64,000 nt of DNA. Origin: Mesorhizobium comanense. GTDB taxonomy: Bacteria; Pseudomonadota; Alphaproteobacteria; Rhizobiales; Rhizobiaceae. A model generated the notes under the pieces. The model was not told the origin of the DNA, searched no databases, and saw only the letters and a program-made list of their open reading frames with translations. The stretch spans positions 124,001 to 188,000 of the forward strand of contig NZ_SCNN01000010.1 of NCBI RefSeq assembly GCF_005503535.1, in the 5' to 3' direction. Position 1 is the first letter of the stretch, and each line of letters starts with the position of its first letter. A program made the translations under genes and the position numbers. Shown here piece by piece: positions 43,514 through 52,634 of the stretch.

Positions 43514-44920
43514 TCATCCCGCCAGCGGCAGGCGCAGTTCCGTCAGCAGCCCGCCCTGCGGGTGGTTGGAGAGGCGAATTTCGCCGCCGGCGGCGCGCGC
43601 GATGTTGCGGGCGATGGTAAGCCCCAGGCCGAGGCCGCCGGTCTGGCGGTTGCGGGACTGTTCGAGGCGCACGAAAGAGCCGAACACGGCGTCGAGCTGG
43701 GCCTGAGGTATGCCGGGGCCTTCGTCGCGGATGGCGAGCGTGATCGTGCCGTCCGACCGATGCAGGCTGAGATGCGCCCTCTTGCCATAGGTGACGGCGT
43801 TCTGCACCAGATTGGTGATGCAGCGCTTCAGCGCCACCGGCCGCGCCATGCAGATCAGCCCGCGCGAGCGGGCATCGTCATTGTCGAAGGAGACGGTCTC
43901 GTAGCTGTCGGCGATCGATTCGACGAGTGACCAGAAATCGATCCGCTCGGCCTTCTCCTCCGTTACCTCGAACTTGGCGAAGTCGATCACGGAGCTCGCG
44001 ATGCTTTCTATGTCGGCGAGGTCGTGGGTCAGGGCCTCTCGCGCCGGCGATTTGCGCAGCAGCTCGAGGCGCAGCCGCATCCTGGTCATCGGCGTGCGCA
44101 GATCGTGCGCCAGGGCGGCGGCGAGATGCTCTCGATCCTCGACATATTCGCGCAGCCGCGTCTGCATGGAGTTGATCGCCTTGGCGGCGGCGCGCACCTC
44201 GCGGCTGCCGCTCTCGGCGATCGGCGGGCTTTTCAGGTCGTTGCCGATCCGGTTGACGGCGGTTTCCATCATCCGGTAGGGCGCCGTCAGGCGGCGCAGC
44301 GACCAGATCGACATGATCACCACCAGGCCTGCGATCAGCGAATAGAGGGGGAGGCTGTCGACGCTCAGGATCGGCCCGACCGGCGTGATCGGCTCGGTGA
44401 AGTTCAGCCACTGGCCGTCGGCGAAGCGCAGCGACGCCGTCAGCTTGTCGCTCTGGGCGAAATCGGCGGCCAGCACCAGGAGGTCGCGCTCGACCTGGCC
44501 GATATCGGGGCCGGACACGGCGCTGGCGTCGTCGGCCTCCCGGGTGGCGGGATCGCGGCGCACGCGTGCGTCGGTGACGCCGAATTTCGACAGCCGGCCG
44601 ACGAGAATGTCTTCAAGTTCGGCCAGTTCGTCGTCGCCGGCGATCGAGGAAGTGACGGCCGGCGTGTCGGAGACCGTGAGCGCGTAGGTCGAGTTGAACA
44701 GGCCGGCCGCGGTCGCCTTGCGCTCCTCGGGCGTGGCGTTGCTCATCAGCTGCACCAACGAGAAAGCGCGGTCGTTGAGGCGATAGAGGTCGACCACGTC
44801 ATTGGCGGCGGCGCGGTCGCGCGACACGATGTAAAGGGTCGCGACCTGGCTGATCAGCAGCCCTGCAATGACGATCAGCAGCACCCAGACGGGCAGGGTC
44901 TGCGGCAGAAAACGTCTCAT
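43514..44920 (-). CDS. Sensor histidine kinase, EnvZ/BaeS-like
   Basis: The 468-residue kinase has membrane segments near residues 11-33 and 180-200 enclosing a ~145-residue periplasmic sensor, then a HAMP linker and the H box ALAHDLRTPMTRMRLRL, N box TNLVQNAVTYG and G boxes DEGPGIP and GGLGLGLTIARNIA. It phosphorylates the regulator encoded directly upstream, with which it shares a four-base overlap. The stimulus is unknown. Confidence 0.9.
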   Translation of the reverse strand: MRRFLPQTLPVWVLLIVIAGLLISQVATLYIVSRDRAAANDVVDLYRLNDRAFSLVQLMSNATPEERKATAAGLFNSTYALTVSDTPAVTSSIAGDDELAELEDILVGRLSKFGVTDARVRRDPATREADDASAVSGPDIGQVERDLLVLAADFAQSDKLTASLRFADGQWLNFTEPITPVGPILSVDSLPLYSLIAGLVVIMSIWSLRRLTAPYRMMETAVNRIGNDLKSPPIAESGSREVRAAAKAINSMQTRLREYVEDREHLAAALAHDLRTPMTRMRLRLELLRKSPAREALTHDLADIESIASSVIDFAKFEVTEEKAERIDFWSLVESIADSYETVSFDNDDARSRGLICMARPVALKRCITNLVQNAVTYGKRAHLSLHRSDGTITLAIRDEGPGIPQAQLDAVFGSFVRLEQSRNRQTGGLGLGLTIARNIARAAGGEIRLSNHPQGGLLTELRLPLAG

Positions 44921-45633
44921 TCGGAGGTCGTCTCGGGCAGGAACTGGTAGCCGCCGCTTCGCACGGTCAGGATGAGCTTGGGCGTCTTGGGGTCGTCCTC
45001 CATCTTGCGCCGCAGCCGGCTGACCAGGATGTCGATGCTGCGGTCGAAGGAATAGTCGCTGTCGCCGCCGGAGAGCTCGATGAGCTGATCGCGGGTCAGG
45101 ACGCGCTGGGCGCTCTTGACGAAGGTCTGCAGCAGATTGAATTCGGCCATGGTCAGTTCGACCCTGACATCGTCGGGCGCAGTCAGACGGCGCCGCGCGC
45201 AGTCCATGGTCCAGCCGGCGAAGCGGTAGATCTGCTTTGATGTGGCGCGTTTGGGCTCGGGGGCGCCGTTGCGCCGCAGCACGGCGCGGATGCGGGCGAG
45301 GAGTTCGCGCGGATCGAAGGGTTTGGGCACATAGTCGTCAGCGCCCATTTCCAGGCCGACGACGCGGTCCGTCGTCTCGGTGACGGCGGTCAGCATGATG
45401 ATTGGCGTCGTATACTGGGCGCGCAGATCGCGGCAAAGTTCCAGCCCGCTCTTGCCGGGCAACATCACGTCGAGGATTATCAGGTCCACCTGCGAGCGGC
45501 GCAGGATGGTTTCCATCTCGGTGCCGTCGGCGGCGACCGAAGTGTGCAGGCCCCGCTTCTGGAAGAATTCCTGCAGCAGGTCGCGAATGCCCTTGTCGTC
45601 GTCGACGATCAGTATGTGCGCGTCTGATTTCAC
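44917..45633 (-). CDS. OmpR-family response regulator
   Basis: A 238-residue regulator with receiver residues in ILIVDDDKGIRDLL, phospho-acceptor in LIILDVMLPGKSGLEL and YVPKPFDPREL, and a winged-helix output domain (FDRSIDILVSRLRRKMEDD). The GTG at 45633 is preferred because AGGA precedes it and the receiver starts 5 residues later; an ATG at 45702 would add 23 residues of unlike sequence. It is coupled to the kinase gene by ATGA. Confidence 0.9.
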   Translation of the reverse strand: MKSDAHILIVDDDKGIRDLLQEFFQKRGLHTSVAADGTEMETILRRSQVDLIILDVMLPGKSGLELCRDLRAQYTTPIIMLTAVTETTDRVVGLEMGADDYVPKPFDPRELLARIRAVLRRNGAPEPKRATSKQIYRFAGWTMDCARRRLTAPDDVRVELTMAEFNLLQTFVKSAQRVLTRDQLIELSGGDSDYSFDRSIDILVSRLRRKMEDDPKTPKLILTVRSGGYQFLPETTSE

Positions 45634-45915
45634 GGAAGTCCTGTCTCGTTTGTCGGCCAAATCATCCCTGGCCGGGGAGCCACACAGTAGAATTCGGGCC
45701 ATATGTTGGCCAGTGCCTTGTAATTCAAGGGAGAACCAATTGCGCGTTCTCTCCGTCGAAAACAATGGCCGGCATGGCGCCGTCTGGCCAGACACAATCC
45801 AGAAACAAAATTCTACAATCGGGAAAAACTCCTGAAAAGGTCGGGCGGCATAAACAGTGCCGTGGCGGTCAGGTTATCGGCTGCGACGCTAGTCTCCGGG
45901 TTTACGGATAAGCCA
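45634..45915. other. Intergenic region between divergent genes
   Basis: This 282 bp gap separates the response regulator gene (minus) from a small exported protein gene (plus). I see no hairpin or gene that I would support. Promoters for both directions must lie here, and the AT-richer stretch around 45790-45835 is the likeliest place. Confidence 0.4.
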
Positions 45916-46215
45916 ATGTCAAGATTGTCGATCAGCTTGTTGGGAGCGTTGCTGGGCCTTAGCCTGGTCACCGCAGCTGTCGGGCAATCGGAAGCAAAGG
46001 GGCCGCTCACCAGGAGCGAACGGTGCGCCAATCTCAGCCACCAATTTGATGAAGCCCTCGAAACCCATGCCACGGCAACGCAGGTCACCGCGGCAAAGGC
46101 ACTTCAGAGAAAGGGCAACCGGTACTGCGCTGCCAAGAAACAGGCGCAGGGCATCCGGATGCTCGCCAACGCTCTGAAGCTGCTTGGAGTGACACCGAAC
46201 GACCCGGTCCAGTGA
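45916..46215 (+). CDS. Small exported helical protein
   Basis: The 99-residue protein has a signal peptide (MSRLSISLLGALLGLSLVTA) and a mature domain of about 70 residues, mostly helical, with two Cys (ERCANLSHQFDEAL and GNRYCAAKKQAQGI) that may form a disulfide. I do not recognise a named family. The ATG at 45916 is chosen because it begins the signal peptide; an upstream in-frame ATG at 45862 would bury it. Confidence 0.65.
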   Translation: MSRLSISLLGALLGLSLVTAAVGQSEAKGPLTRSERCANLSHQFDEALETHATATQVTAAKALQRKGNRYCAAKKQAQGIRMLANALKLLGVTPNDPVQ

Positions 46216-46251
46216 CGCTCAAAACGACCCGCATAAAAAGGAAATGAAGCC

Positions 46252-46557
46252 ATGAAGAAGTCCCTCCTGTCCGCCCTCGGTCTGGCCGTTGCCATGGCCT
46301 TCTCGATGCCGGTTCTCGGCAACGCCGCTGCCACCACCACCGCTGCCGCCGCTGCCACGACCACCGCTCCGGCCGCCACTGCCCCGGCAACCGCACCGGC
46401 CAAGGCCGCTCCGAAGAAGGTCGCCAAGAAGACCGTCTGCAAGGAAACCAAGAAGCACAAGTGCCCGGTGAAGAAGGCCCCCAAGAAGGCGGCTGCCGCG
46501 ACGGCCCCGGCTACCACCGCTCCGGCTACTGCCGCTCCGGCCAAGAAGAAGCCCTGA
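46252..46557 (+). CDS. Exported Ala/Thr/Pro/Lys-rich low-complexity protein
   Basis: A 101-residue protein: signal peptide to about residue 25, then Ala/Thr/Pro tracts surrounding a central basic block (APKKVAKKTVCKETKKHKC) with a Cys pair eight residues apart, and a closing PAKKKP. The composition suggests a flexible basic periplasmic or cell-surface protein, perhaps binding an anionic polymer; this is inference. AAAGGAAA precedes the ATG. It follows the previous small exported protein by 36 bp and may share its transcript. Confidence 0.7.
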   Translation: MKKSLLSALGLAVAMAFSMPVLGNAAATTTAAAAATTTAPAATAPATAPAKAAPKKVAKKTVCKETKKHKCPVKKAPKKAAAATAPATTAPATAAPAKKKP

Positions 46558-46721
46558 TCAACTCTGAAGTCAGTTACCATCAAGGGCCGTTCCAGCCGCA
46601 AATCGGCTGGGGCGGCCTTCTGCCAAGGGGCATGATCGAAGCCTGAGCACCGGCGGCTTCCGGACACGCACCTTGATCGGACTTAACCCGTTCGCAACGC
46701 CGGTCTTGTAGGACAATCCGC

Positions 46722-47036
46722 ATGAAGAAGCGGCGTTCGTCCATTTTCCGCTCGGTAGCGCTCGGCGGCTTGGTTGCCACCGGCATTGCCAGGGCATTGG
46801 TTCTGCTTACAGCCAGCCCCGTGCCGGATCCGGCGAGCGGACGCACCGAACCTTCGGTGTTCGCACCGGTGATTTCCAGCAATTGGGACTACATCACGCC
46901 GGCACAGAACTGGCTGCTCATCCTGCTCACCAGCGTGACGCTGATCTGCATCGTGGCATGGCCGATCGCCGCCTGGATGGAGCGCCGGACGGATGCCGAT
47001 GCCAATCGCCGCGTGCTTGGCCGCCAGGGCCGTTGA
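46722..47036 (+). CDS. Small membrane protein of unknown function
   Basis: The 104-residue protein has a basic N-terminus (MKKRRSSIF), one hydrophobic segment at about residues 12-31 and a second at about 63-84, joined by a loop containing SSNWDYITPAQNW. The C-terminus is charged (ERRTDADANRRV). No family is recognised. It stands alone between the low-complexity exported protein and clpS. Confidence 0.65.
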   Translation: MKKRRSSIFRSVALGGLVATGIARALVLLTASPVPDPASGRTEPSVFAPVISSNWDYITPAQNWLLILLTSVTLICIVAWPIAAWMERRTDADANRRVLGRQGR

Positions 47037-47194
47037 ACCGCGCCCGGCACGATCCCACATGACATGAACGGCCGGGCCGTCCGTGGACAGCTGCCGGCCA
47101 AATGGACGATCGCCGCCGCTCGTGGCAGGATGCCGGGCGCCGCGTGATCGCGAAACCGTTGCCCAAACCGTCGGCTCCCGGACTGTCACCTCAC

Positions 47195-47500
47195 ATGCCT
47201 GAAATCACCACGAAGCCGCGCACCAAGGTCAAGCCGCAAACCGAGCGGCCGAAGCTCTACAAGGTCATCCTCGTCAATGACGATTTCACGCCGCGCGAAT
47301 TCGTGGTGACGGTGCTGAAGGGCGAGTTCAAGCTCAGCGAGGACCAGGCGCACCGGATCATGATCACCGCCCACCGGCGCGGTGTCTGTGTGGTCGCGGT
47401 TTTCACCAAGGACGTCGCCGAGACCAAGGCGACGCGCGCCACGGATGCCGGCAAGGCCAAGGGCTATCCGCTGCTGTTCACGGTAGAGCCGGAGGAGTGA
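47195..47500 (+). CDS. clpS: ClpS-type N-end rule adaptor (second rhizobial form)
   Basis: The 101-residue adaptor binds N-degron substrates and delivers them to the ClpA/ClpP protease. The core is complete: LYKVILVNDDFTPREFVV with the NDD substrate-pocket residues, HRIMITAHRRGVCVVAVFT with the ClpA-binding helix, and a C-terminal TVEPEE. The sequence resembles the form called ClpS2 in alphaproteobacteria with two paralogs. I start at 47195, the ATG beginning the short basic N-terminus MPEITTKPRTK. No clpA is adjacent. Confidence 0.9.
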   Translation: MPEITTKPRTKVKPQTERPKLYKVILVNDDFTPREFVVTVLKGEFKLSEDQAHRIMITAHRRGVCVVAVFTKDVAETKATRATDAGKAKGYPLLFTVEPEE

Positions 47501-47516
47501 GGAGTAGGGGTTCTTC

Positions 47517-47664
47517 CCTTCTCCCCTTGTGGGAGAAGGTGGCCTCGCGAAGCGAGGTCGGATGAGGGGTGTTCCAGGGAACACCGACGCCTCACTCCGC
47601 TGGAGCACCCCTCAACCGTCTCGGCGCTGCGCGCCGATCCACCTTCTCCCACAAGGGGAGAAGG
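47517..47664. repeat. RIME-like mosaic repeat
   Basis: The outer blocks are inverted copies: CCTTCTCCCCTTGTGGGAG (47517 on) and CTCCCACAAGGGGAGAAGG (to 47664). Inside are GGATGAGGGG, its inverse, and a CGGCGCTGCGCGCCG hairpin. It is built from the same blocks as 32339-32540. It lies between the convergent clpS gene and the 691-residue membrane protein gene and can fold as a terminator in both directions. Confidence 0.8.
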
Positions 47665-47675
47665 AAGAGGCGCCG

Positions 47676-49751
47676 CTACCGTCCCTCGCGGTACCACATC
47701 GAGCCCATCGCCAGGAGCAGCAGGCCGAGACCGAGGAAGCCGCCGAACAGTGGAACCCGCGAGACGGCCTTGAGCACGCTGTCGTCGGTGGTGCGCAGGC
47801 CGATCCAGTCGCTGCCGGAAGCGTCGCCGGCCGAGCGCACGGGGACGACGGAAGGCAATGTCACGCTGTCGGGCGCGGTGGGTGACGCAAGCCGGCGCAC
47901 ACTGCCGCCGGTGGCTTCCGCCGGCGCCTTCAGCCGGTCTTCCGTGGAGATGACATCGGCGAATTCCGGCGCGTTGACCGGCCCGACATGGGCGAGCGCG
48001 GTGAGATCGCCATTGGCGACCTGGTAGAGGCCGATCTCGCTGGTCTGAACGCTGCCAAGGAAGACGCCGGGCTCGGACTTGTCGAGCTTGACGGTCAAGG
48101 TCTTGCCGGACGGGGTGATGATCTGGGCGGGGCCGGGTTCGTCCGCCATCGTCTGGCGGCGGATCTCCAGCACCATGCCGCGTCCCTCCGCGGTCAGCCG
48201 CTCTTCCTCGAGTTCGGGCTCCTTCATCAGCCAGTGGGCGATGCGCCTGTAGAGCTGGACGTGAGGGCCACCGCCTTCGAAGCCGCGCGCCCACAGCCAG
48301 CCCTGATCGGAGAGCAGCATGCCGACGCGGCCTTCGCCCTTGCGGTCAAGCAGCAGCAGGGGCCTGTTGTCGGCACCCTTCATCACCACTTCGCCCTGCG
48401 GATTCTGCACGCCGATAGTGCGGAACCAGCGGCTCCAGTGCGGCGGCTCGTTGGCGGAACCGTCGAGACCGCGCGTCACGGGGTGACGCTGGCCGAGATC
48501 GGTCAAGCGCGGATAGAAGGCCTTTTCGACCACCTCCCCGGTTGGCATCGCCGGCAAGGCCGACATCAGCGGGGTGCGCGCGATCGAGGCGTCGCCGGCA
48601 TATTCCGGGCCGGCGGCGATCAGCAGCGCGCCGCCTTTTTCGACATATTCGGAGATGTAGTCGTAATAGAGGATCGGCAGCACGTCGCGGTGCTGGTAGC
48701 GGTCGAAGATGATGAGATCGAAGTCCTTGATCTTCTCGACGAACAGTTCGCGGGTCGGGAAGGCGATCAGCGACAGTTCGTTGATCGGCGTGCCGTCCTG
48801 CTTTTCCGGCGGCCGCAGGATGGTGAAATGGACGAGATCGACCGAGGCGTCGGATTTCAACAGATTGCGCCAGGTCCGCTCGCCGGCATGCGGCTCGCCA
48901 GAAACCAGGAGCACGCGAAGGTTCTCGCGGATGCCGTCGACCAGCGCGATCGCCCTGTTGTTGGCGTCGGTCAACTCGCCCGGCTCGCGGTCGATGGCGA
49001 GTTCGATGATGTTGCGGCCGGCGCCCGGAATGGTCACCTGCAGTGGCATGGCCTGGCCGACGATCGCATGCTCCACCGCGACCTGCTCGCCATTGACCGA
49101 AACCCGAACATCCACCGGAGCGGTCTCGTTTTCGGTGGAGATGACACGGTAGGTCATGTCGAGCGGCTTGCCGACGAGGCCGAAGCGCGGCGCGTTCTCG
49201 AAGCGGATGCGGCGGTCTTTCTCATGCTCGTTGCCGGTGATGAGCGCGTGCAGCGGAGCATTGAAGTCGGGCGCGCCGGCAGGGGCGTCATGCACCTCGC
49301 CATCCGTGATCATGACGGCGCCGCCGATACGCGAGGGCGGCACATCGCGGAAGGCGCCTTCCAGCGCACTGAACAGCCGCGTTTCCGTGCGCTCCTCGGC
49401 GGCGTCGGACTTGCCGGCCTCGACGACGCGGACGTCGAACTGCTTGAAGCGGCCAAGGCGCTGCTGCAGCCCGGCCAGAGCCTCATCTGTCTGTTTGGTG
49501 CGCTCGCCGATATCCTGGCTTTGGCTGCGGTCGACGATCAGCGCCACAACGCTTTTCAGCGGCTCGCGCTCCTCGTCGAGGAAGACCGGGTTGAACAAGG
49601 CGGCGGCAAGCGCGAGCAGGGCAACGAAGCGTAGCACCGCGCCTCGCTGGCGCAGCCACAGGCCGACCGCCGCCAGCAATGCCAGCGGCACCAGGACCAG
49701 GGCCAGCTGCGGCCAGGAGATCAGCGGTTCGAAGGAAATGGACCAGTTCAT
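47676..49751 (-). CDS. Membrane protein with glutamine-amidotransferase-like domain, MoxR operon
   Basis: The 691-residue protein has two N-terminal membrane helices (about 15-33 and 39-58), a large extracytoplasmic region starting with a VWA-like strand (VVALIVDRSQSQDIG) and containing a class I amidotransferase-like fold (NLRVLLVSGEPHAGERTWRN, FDLIIFDRYQHRDVLP, EKGGALLIAAGPEYAG) without an obvious Cys nucleophile, and a C-terminal helix (about 668-686). Such proteins occur at the end of MoxR/DUF58 operons in alphaproteobacteria; their role is unknown. It starts 60 bp after the DUF4159 gene. Confidence 0.8.
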   Translation of the reverse strand: MNWSISFEPLISWPQLALVLVPLALLAAVGLWLRQRGAVLRFVALLALAAALFNPVFLDEEREPLKSVVALIVDRSQSQDIGERTKQTDEALAGLQQRLGRFKQFDVRVVEAGKSDAAEERTETRLFSALEGAFRDVPPSRIGGAVMITDGEVHDAPAGAPDFNAPLHALITGNEHEKDRRIRFENAPRFGLVGKPLDMTYRVISTENETAPVDVRVSVNGEQVAVEHAIVGQAMPLQVTIPGAGRNIIELAIDREPGELTDANNRAIALVDGIRENLRVLLVSGEPHAGERTWRNLLKSDASVDLVHFTILRPPEKQDGTPINELSLIAFPTRELFVEKIKDFDLIIFDRYQHRDVLPILYYDYISEYVEKGGALLIAAGPEYAGDASIARTPLMSALPAMPTGEVVEKAFYPRLTDLGQRHPVTRGLDGSANEPPHWSRWFRTIGVQNPQGEVVMKGADNRPLLLLDRKGEGRVGMLLSDQGWLWARGFEGGGPHVQLYRRIAHWLMKEPELEEERLTAEGRGMVLEIRRQTMADEPGPAQIITPSGKTLTVKLDKSEPGVFLGSVQTSEIGLYQVANGDLTALAHVGPVNAPEFADVISTEDRLKAPAEATGGSVRRLASPTAPDSVTLPSVVPVRSAGDASGSDWIGLRTTDDSVLKAVSRVPLFGGFLGLGLLLLAMGSMWYREGR

Positions 49752-49811
49752 GCCTTACCCTCCCTTCCATGGAGAGGGTCGATCCGCGGAGCTGCAGTAA
49801 AGGACGCCATC

Positions 49812-52634
49812 CTACTGCCCCAACCGCTCGAGCAGGATCGGCACATGCACCTGGTCGGATTTGTAGTTGCCGGTCAGCATGTACATCATGATGTTGACGC
49901 CGGCGCGCAGCGCATAGACGCGCTGCATCGGATCGTTCGGCACGGTCGGCAGCAACGGATCGCCATTCTCGTCGACGGCCCAGGCGCCGGCGAAGTCATT
50001 GGCGGTGATCATGATCGGCGAAACGCCGTCGCCGGTGCGTACCGGACGGTTGTCGGCATTGCTGGCATCGAGCGATGCCTCGACCCAGAGCGGACTGCCG
50101 CTGAAGCGGCCGGGAAATTCGGGCAGGATGAAGAACGACTTGGTCAGCACATGGTCCGCCGGCACCGGCTCCAGGGGTGGCACGTTGAGGTTGCCCAGTA
50201 TGTCGCGCAGCCGCTCGGTCGCCGGGCTGGTCGAATCGGCGCCGATGCCGTTGGCGAACTGGTCGCGCGTGTCGAACAGCACCGTGCCGCCCTGCTGCAT
50301 ATAGGCGTCGATGCGGGCGATCGCGGCCTGGCTCGGCATGGGGGCCGCGGGGTCGATCGGCCAGTAGATCAGCGGGTAGAACGACAGTTCGTCCTTCGAG
50401 ATGTCGACGCCGGCAGGCGCACCCGGTTCGAGCGCCGTCTTCTCGATGAGGAAACGCGTCAGGCCTTCGAGCCCGGCGCGGCTGATCGAATCATCGCCCG
50501 GCACACCGGTCAGCACATAGGCGATGCGGGTCTTCGAAATCGCCGCGATGGCCACGTCATCGCCGGGCTTGGCATCATCGGCGCGGGCGAGGTCGGCATG
50601 GCCGAACAAGGCTCCCATCGCGATCAGGATCGCAGCAGTGGTGGCGGCCGCGCCCGCGCGGCGCGGCCGGCGCGAAAACAGCCCGCCCATCCAAAGCACC
50701 GCCAGCGTGTCGAGCAGCATCAGCACCAGGGCGGCTGCGACCAGCGCGCCCTTGAGGTTGCGCGACTCATCGAACGCATACTGGATCGAGGTGACCGGAA
50801 CGTTGACCTGCGGGCGGGCCAGCGGCGTCAGCGTACTTGCTGCATCGAGCAGATTATGGGCGAAAACGCCGCTTTCCGAGCCGTAGAGGCCGGGCGGGTT
50901 GTCGAATGTCACCGGCAGCGCGCCGGCGCCGGGCACCAGCGGTCGCGCATCCGGCGTTGGCTGCACAAGCGACCCGTCGGCTGCGATCATGCGATAGGGT
51001 GCCAGCGAAGTGGCGGCGGCCTCGGCCCCGGCGATCGCCGCTCCCTGGTTGCGCGACAGCTGCACGATGCGGCGCAGCATCTCCACGAAACTGCCCGAGA
51101 TCGGCAGGTTGGACCAGGTCGCCTCGGGCGTGACGTGGAACAGCACCAGTGTGCCTTTGCCTTTCTTCAGCCCGGTGACCAGCGGCGTGCCGTCGGCAAG
51201 CGCGGCCCAGGTACGCTCGACGATGTCGGGGGTCGGTTCGGCCAGCACCTGCCGGCTCACCGTCACCTCGGTTGGCGGCGCAAGATCGGCGAAGGGGCCG
51301 GCCTTGGGAAATTCGGTGACCGGCTGCGGCGAGGTCCAGGACAGCGCGCCGCCGAGCGAGCGTTCGCCGGTGCGCAGGCGCACCGGCAGCAAGTCGTCGT
51401 CATTGCCGGCGGCGGCCAGCCGCGAGCCGGCGAAGCGCACCAGCGTGCCGCCATTGTCGACCCAGTCGACCAGCCTTTGCCGCACTTGCGCGGGAATGGT
51501 GCCGATGTCGGCCATGATGATCATCGCCGGCTTCTGGTCGAGGATCTGCGGGATGGCGTCGGCGAGATCGGCGCTGGAGGGTTCGACCAGATCGGCGAAG
51601 GGCTGCAGGGCGCGCCTGATATAGTAGAGCGGCGACAGAAGCGGCTGCGCCTGGTCGGCCTCGGCCTGCGACAACAGCCCGACGCGGCGCCTCTTGGAGC
51701 TTTCGTCGAGCACGCGCACCGCGCCCGCCTGGCGCTCGCCGTCGAGCGCGATCGAGGCGAAATCGTTGCGCAGTTCGAACGGCACCGTCATCGTGCCCGT
51801 GGCGGTGGCCTCGCCCGGCGCGAAGGTCAGCGTCGCATCGGCGATGCGGCGGCCCTTGTCGTCGAAGGCTCCGGCGGTGACCTGCGCGGGAGCGGGATCT
51901 CCCGGCGCGCGGATCGCGGTCAGCGCGAAGCCGTCGACCTGGTTGTCGGCGCCGGTCAGTCCGGTCAGCGCAAGCCGGTCGGCGTTCGCCCAGATGACGC
52001 GGGCGGCATTTTTCGACAAGAGCGTGTTGAAGGCGGCTTCGTCGCCCTTTGCCGCAAGCCCGTCGGCGAGCACGGCGACGCTGGCGCCGGGCAGAGCTTC
52101 CAGCGCGCCGGCAACGCGCGCATAGACGGCGGGCCGGTCGGTGGGGATCGGCCGCGGCTTGGCGGCGCGCAGCCGGTCGAGCGCGGCGGCGGCGTCGAAG
52201 GGGCCGATCTCCGCATTGGCCTTTTCGGCGGTGAAGGCGATGATTACAGGCAGGCCGTTAGAGCCCGCGTCGTGGATCAGCCGCTCAGCGGTGGCGACGC
52301 GCTTGTTCCAGTCGGCGGCGCTAGCCCAGTCATTGTCGATGACCAGCGCGAGCGCGGCACCCTCGGCCGGAAGTTTTTCGCGCGGGTTGAAGACCGGTTC
52401 GGCAAGCGCCGCGACGACGAGCGCCGCCATCAGCAGCCTGAGCAGCGTCAGCCACCATGGGCTCTGCTGCGGAGTCTCCTCGCGCTTCAGAACGCGCGCC
52501 AGAATCTTCAGCGGCGGAAAGATTTCGCTCTGCGGCTTGGGCGGAGTCAACCTCAGCAGCCACCAGATCACCGGCAGCGCCAGCAGGCCCCACAGCACCA
52601 TGGGGGCGCCGAAGGAGAGCGGCAGCCAACTCAT
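49812..52634 (-). CDS. BatA-like/DUF4159 membrane protein
   Basis: A 940-residue protein. Residues 1-~90 match the BatA N-terminal membrane domain (FGAPMVLWGLLALPVIWWLL and the PPLKIL motif) followed by a VWA-like segment; there is a central membrane helix near residue 660-680 and another near 695; the C-terminal ~210 residues are a DUF4159 domain (RIAYVLTGVPGDDSISRAGL, ELSFYPLIYWPIDP, GGTVLFDTRDQF). The start overlaps the end of the DUF58 gene by four bases. The likely role is in a MoxR-driven periplasmic or envelope assembly system. Confidence 0.85.
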   Translation of the reverse strand: MSWLPLSFGAPMVLWGLLALPVIWWLLRLTPPKPQSEIFPPLKILARVLKREETPQQSPWWLTLLRLLMAALVVAALAEPVFNPREKLPAEGAALALVIDNDWASAADWNKRVATAERLIHDAGSNGLPVIIAFTAEKANAEIGPFDAAAALDRLRAAKPRPIPTDRPAVYARVAGALEALPGASVAVLADGLAAKGDEAAFNTLLSKNAARVIWANADRLALTGLTGADNQVDGFALTAIRAPGDPAPAQVTAGAFDDKGRRIADATLTFAPGEATATGTMTVPFELRNDFASIALDGERQAGAVRVLDESSKRRRVGLLSQAEADQAQPLLSPLYYIRRALQPFADLVEPSSADLADAIPQILDQKPAMIIMADIGTIPAQVRQRLVDWVDNGGTLVRFAGSRLAAAGNDDDLLPVRLRTGERSLGGALSWTSPQPVTEFPKAGPFADLAPPTEVTVSRQVLAEPTPDIVERTWAALADGTPLVTGLKKGKGTLVLFHVTPEATWSNLPISGSFVEMLRRIVQLSRNQGAAIAGAEAAATSLAPYRMIAADGSLVQPTPDARPLVPGAGALPVTFDNPPGLYGSESGVFAHNLLDAASTLTPLARPQVNVPVTSIQYAFDESRNLKGALVAAALVLMLLDTLAVLWMGGLFSRRPRRAGAAATTAAILIAMGALFGHADLARADDAKPGDDVAIAAISKTRIAYVLTGVPGDDSISRAGLEGLTRFLIEKTALEPGAPAGVDISKDELSFYPLIYWPIDPAAPMPSQAAIARIDAYMQQGGTVLFDTRDQFANGIGADSTSPATERLRDILGNLNVPPLEPVPADHVLTKSFFILPEFPGRFSGSPLWVEASLDASNADNRPVRTGDGVSPIMITANDFAGAWAVDENGDPLLPTVPNDPMQRVYALRAGVNIMMYMLTGNYKSDQVHVPILLERLGQ

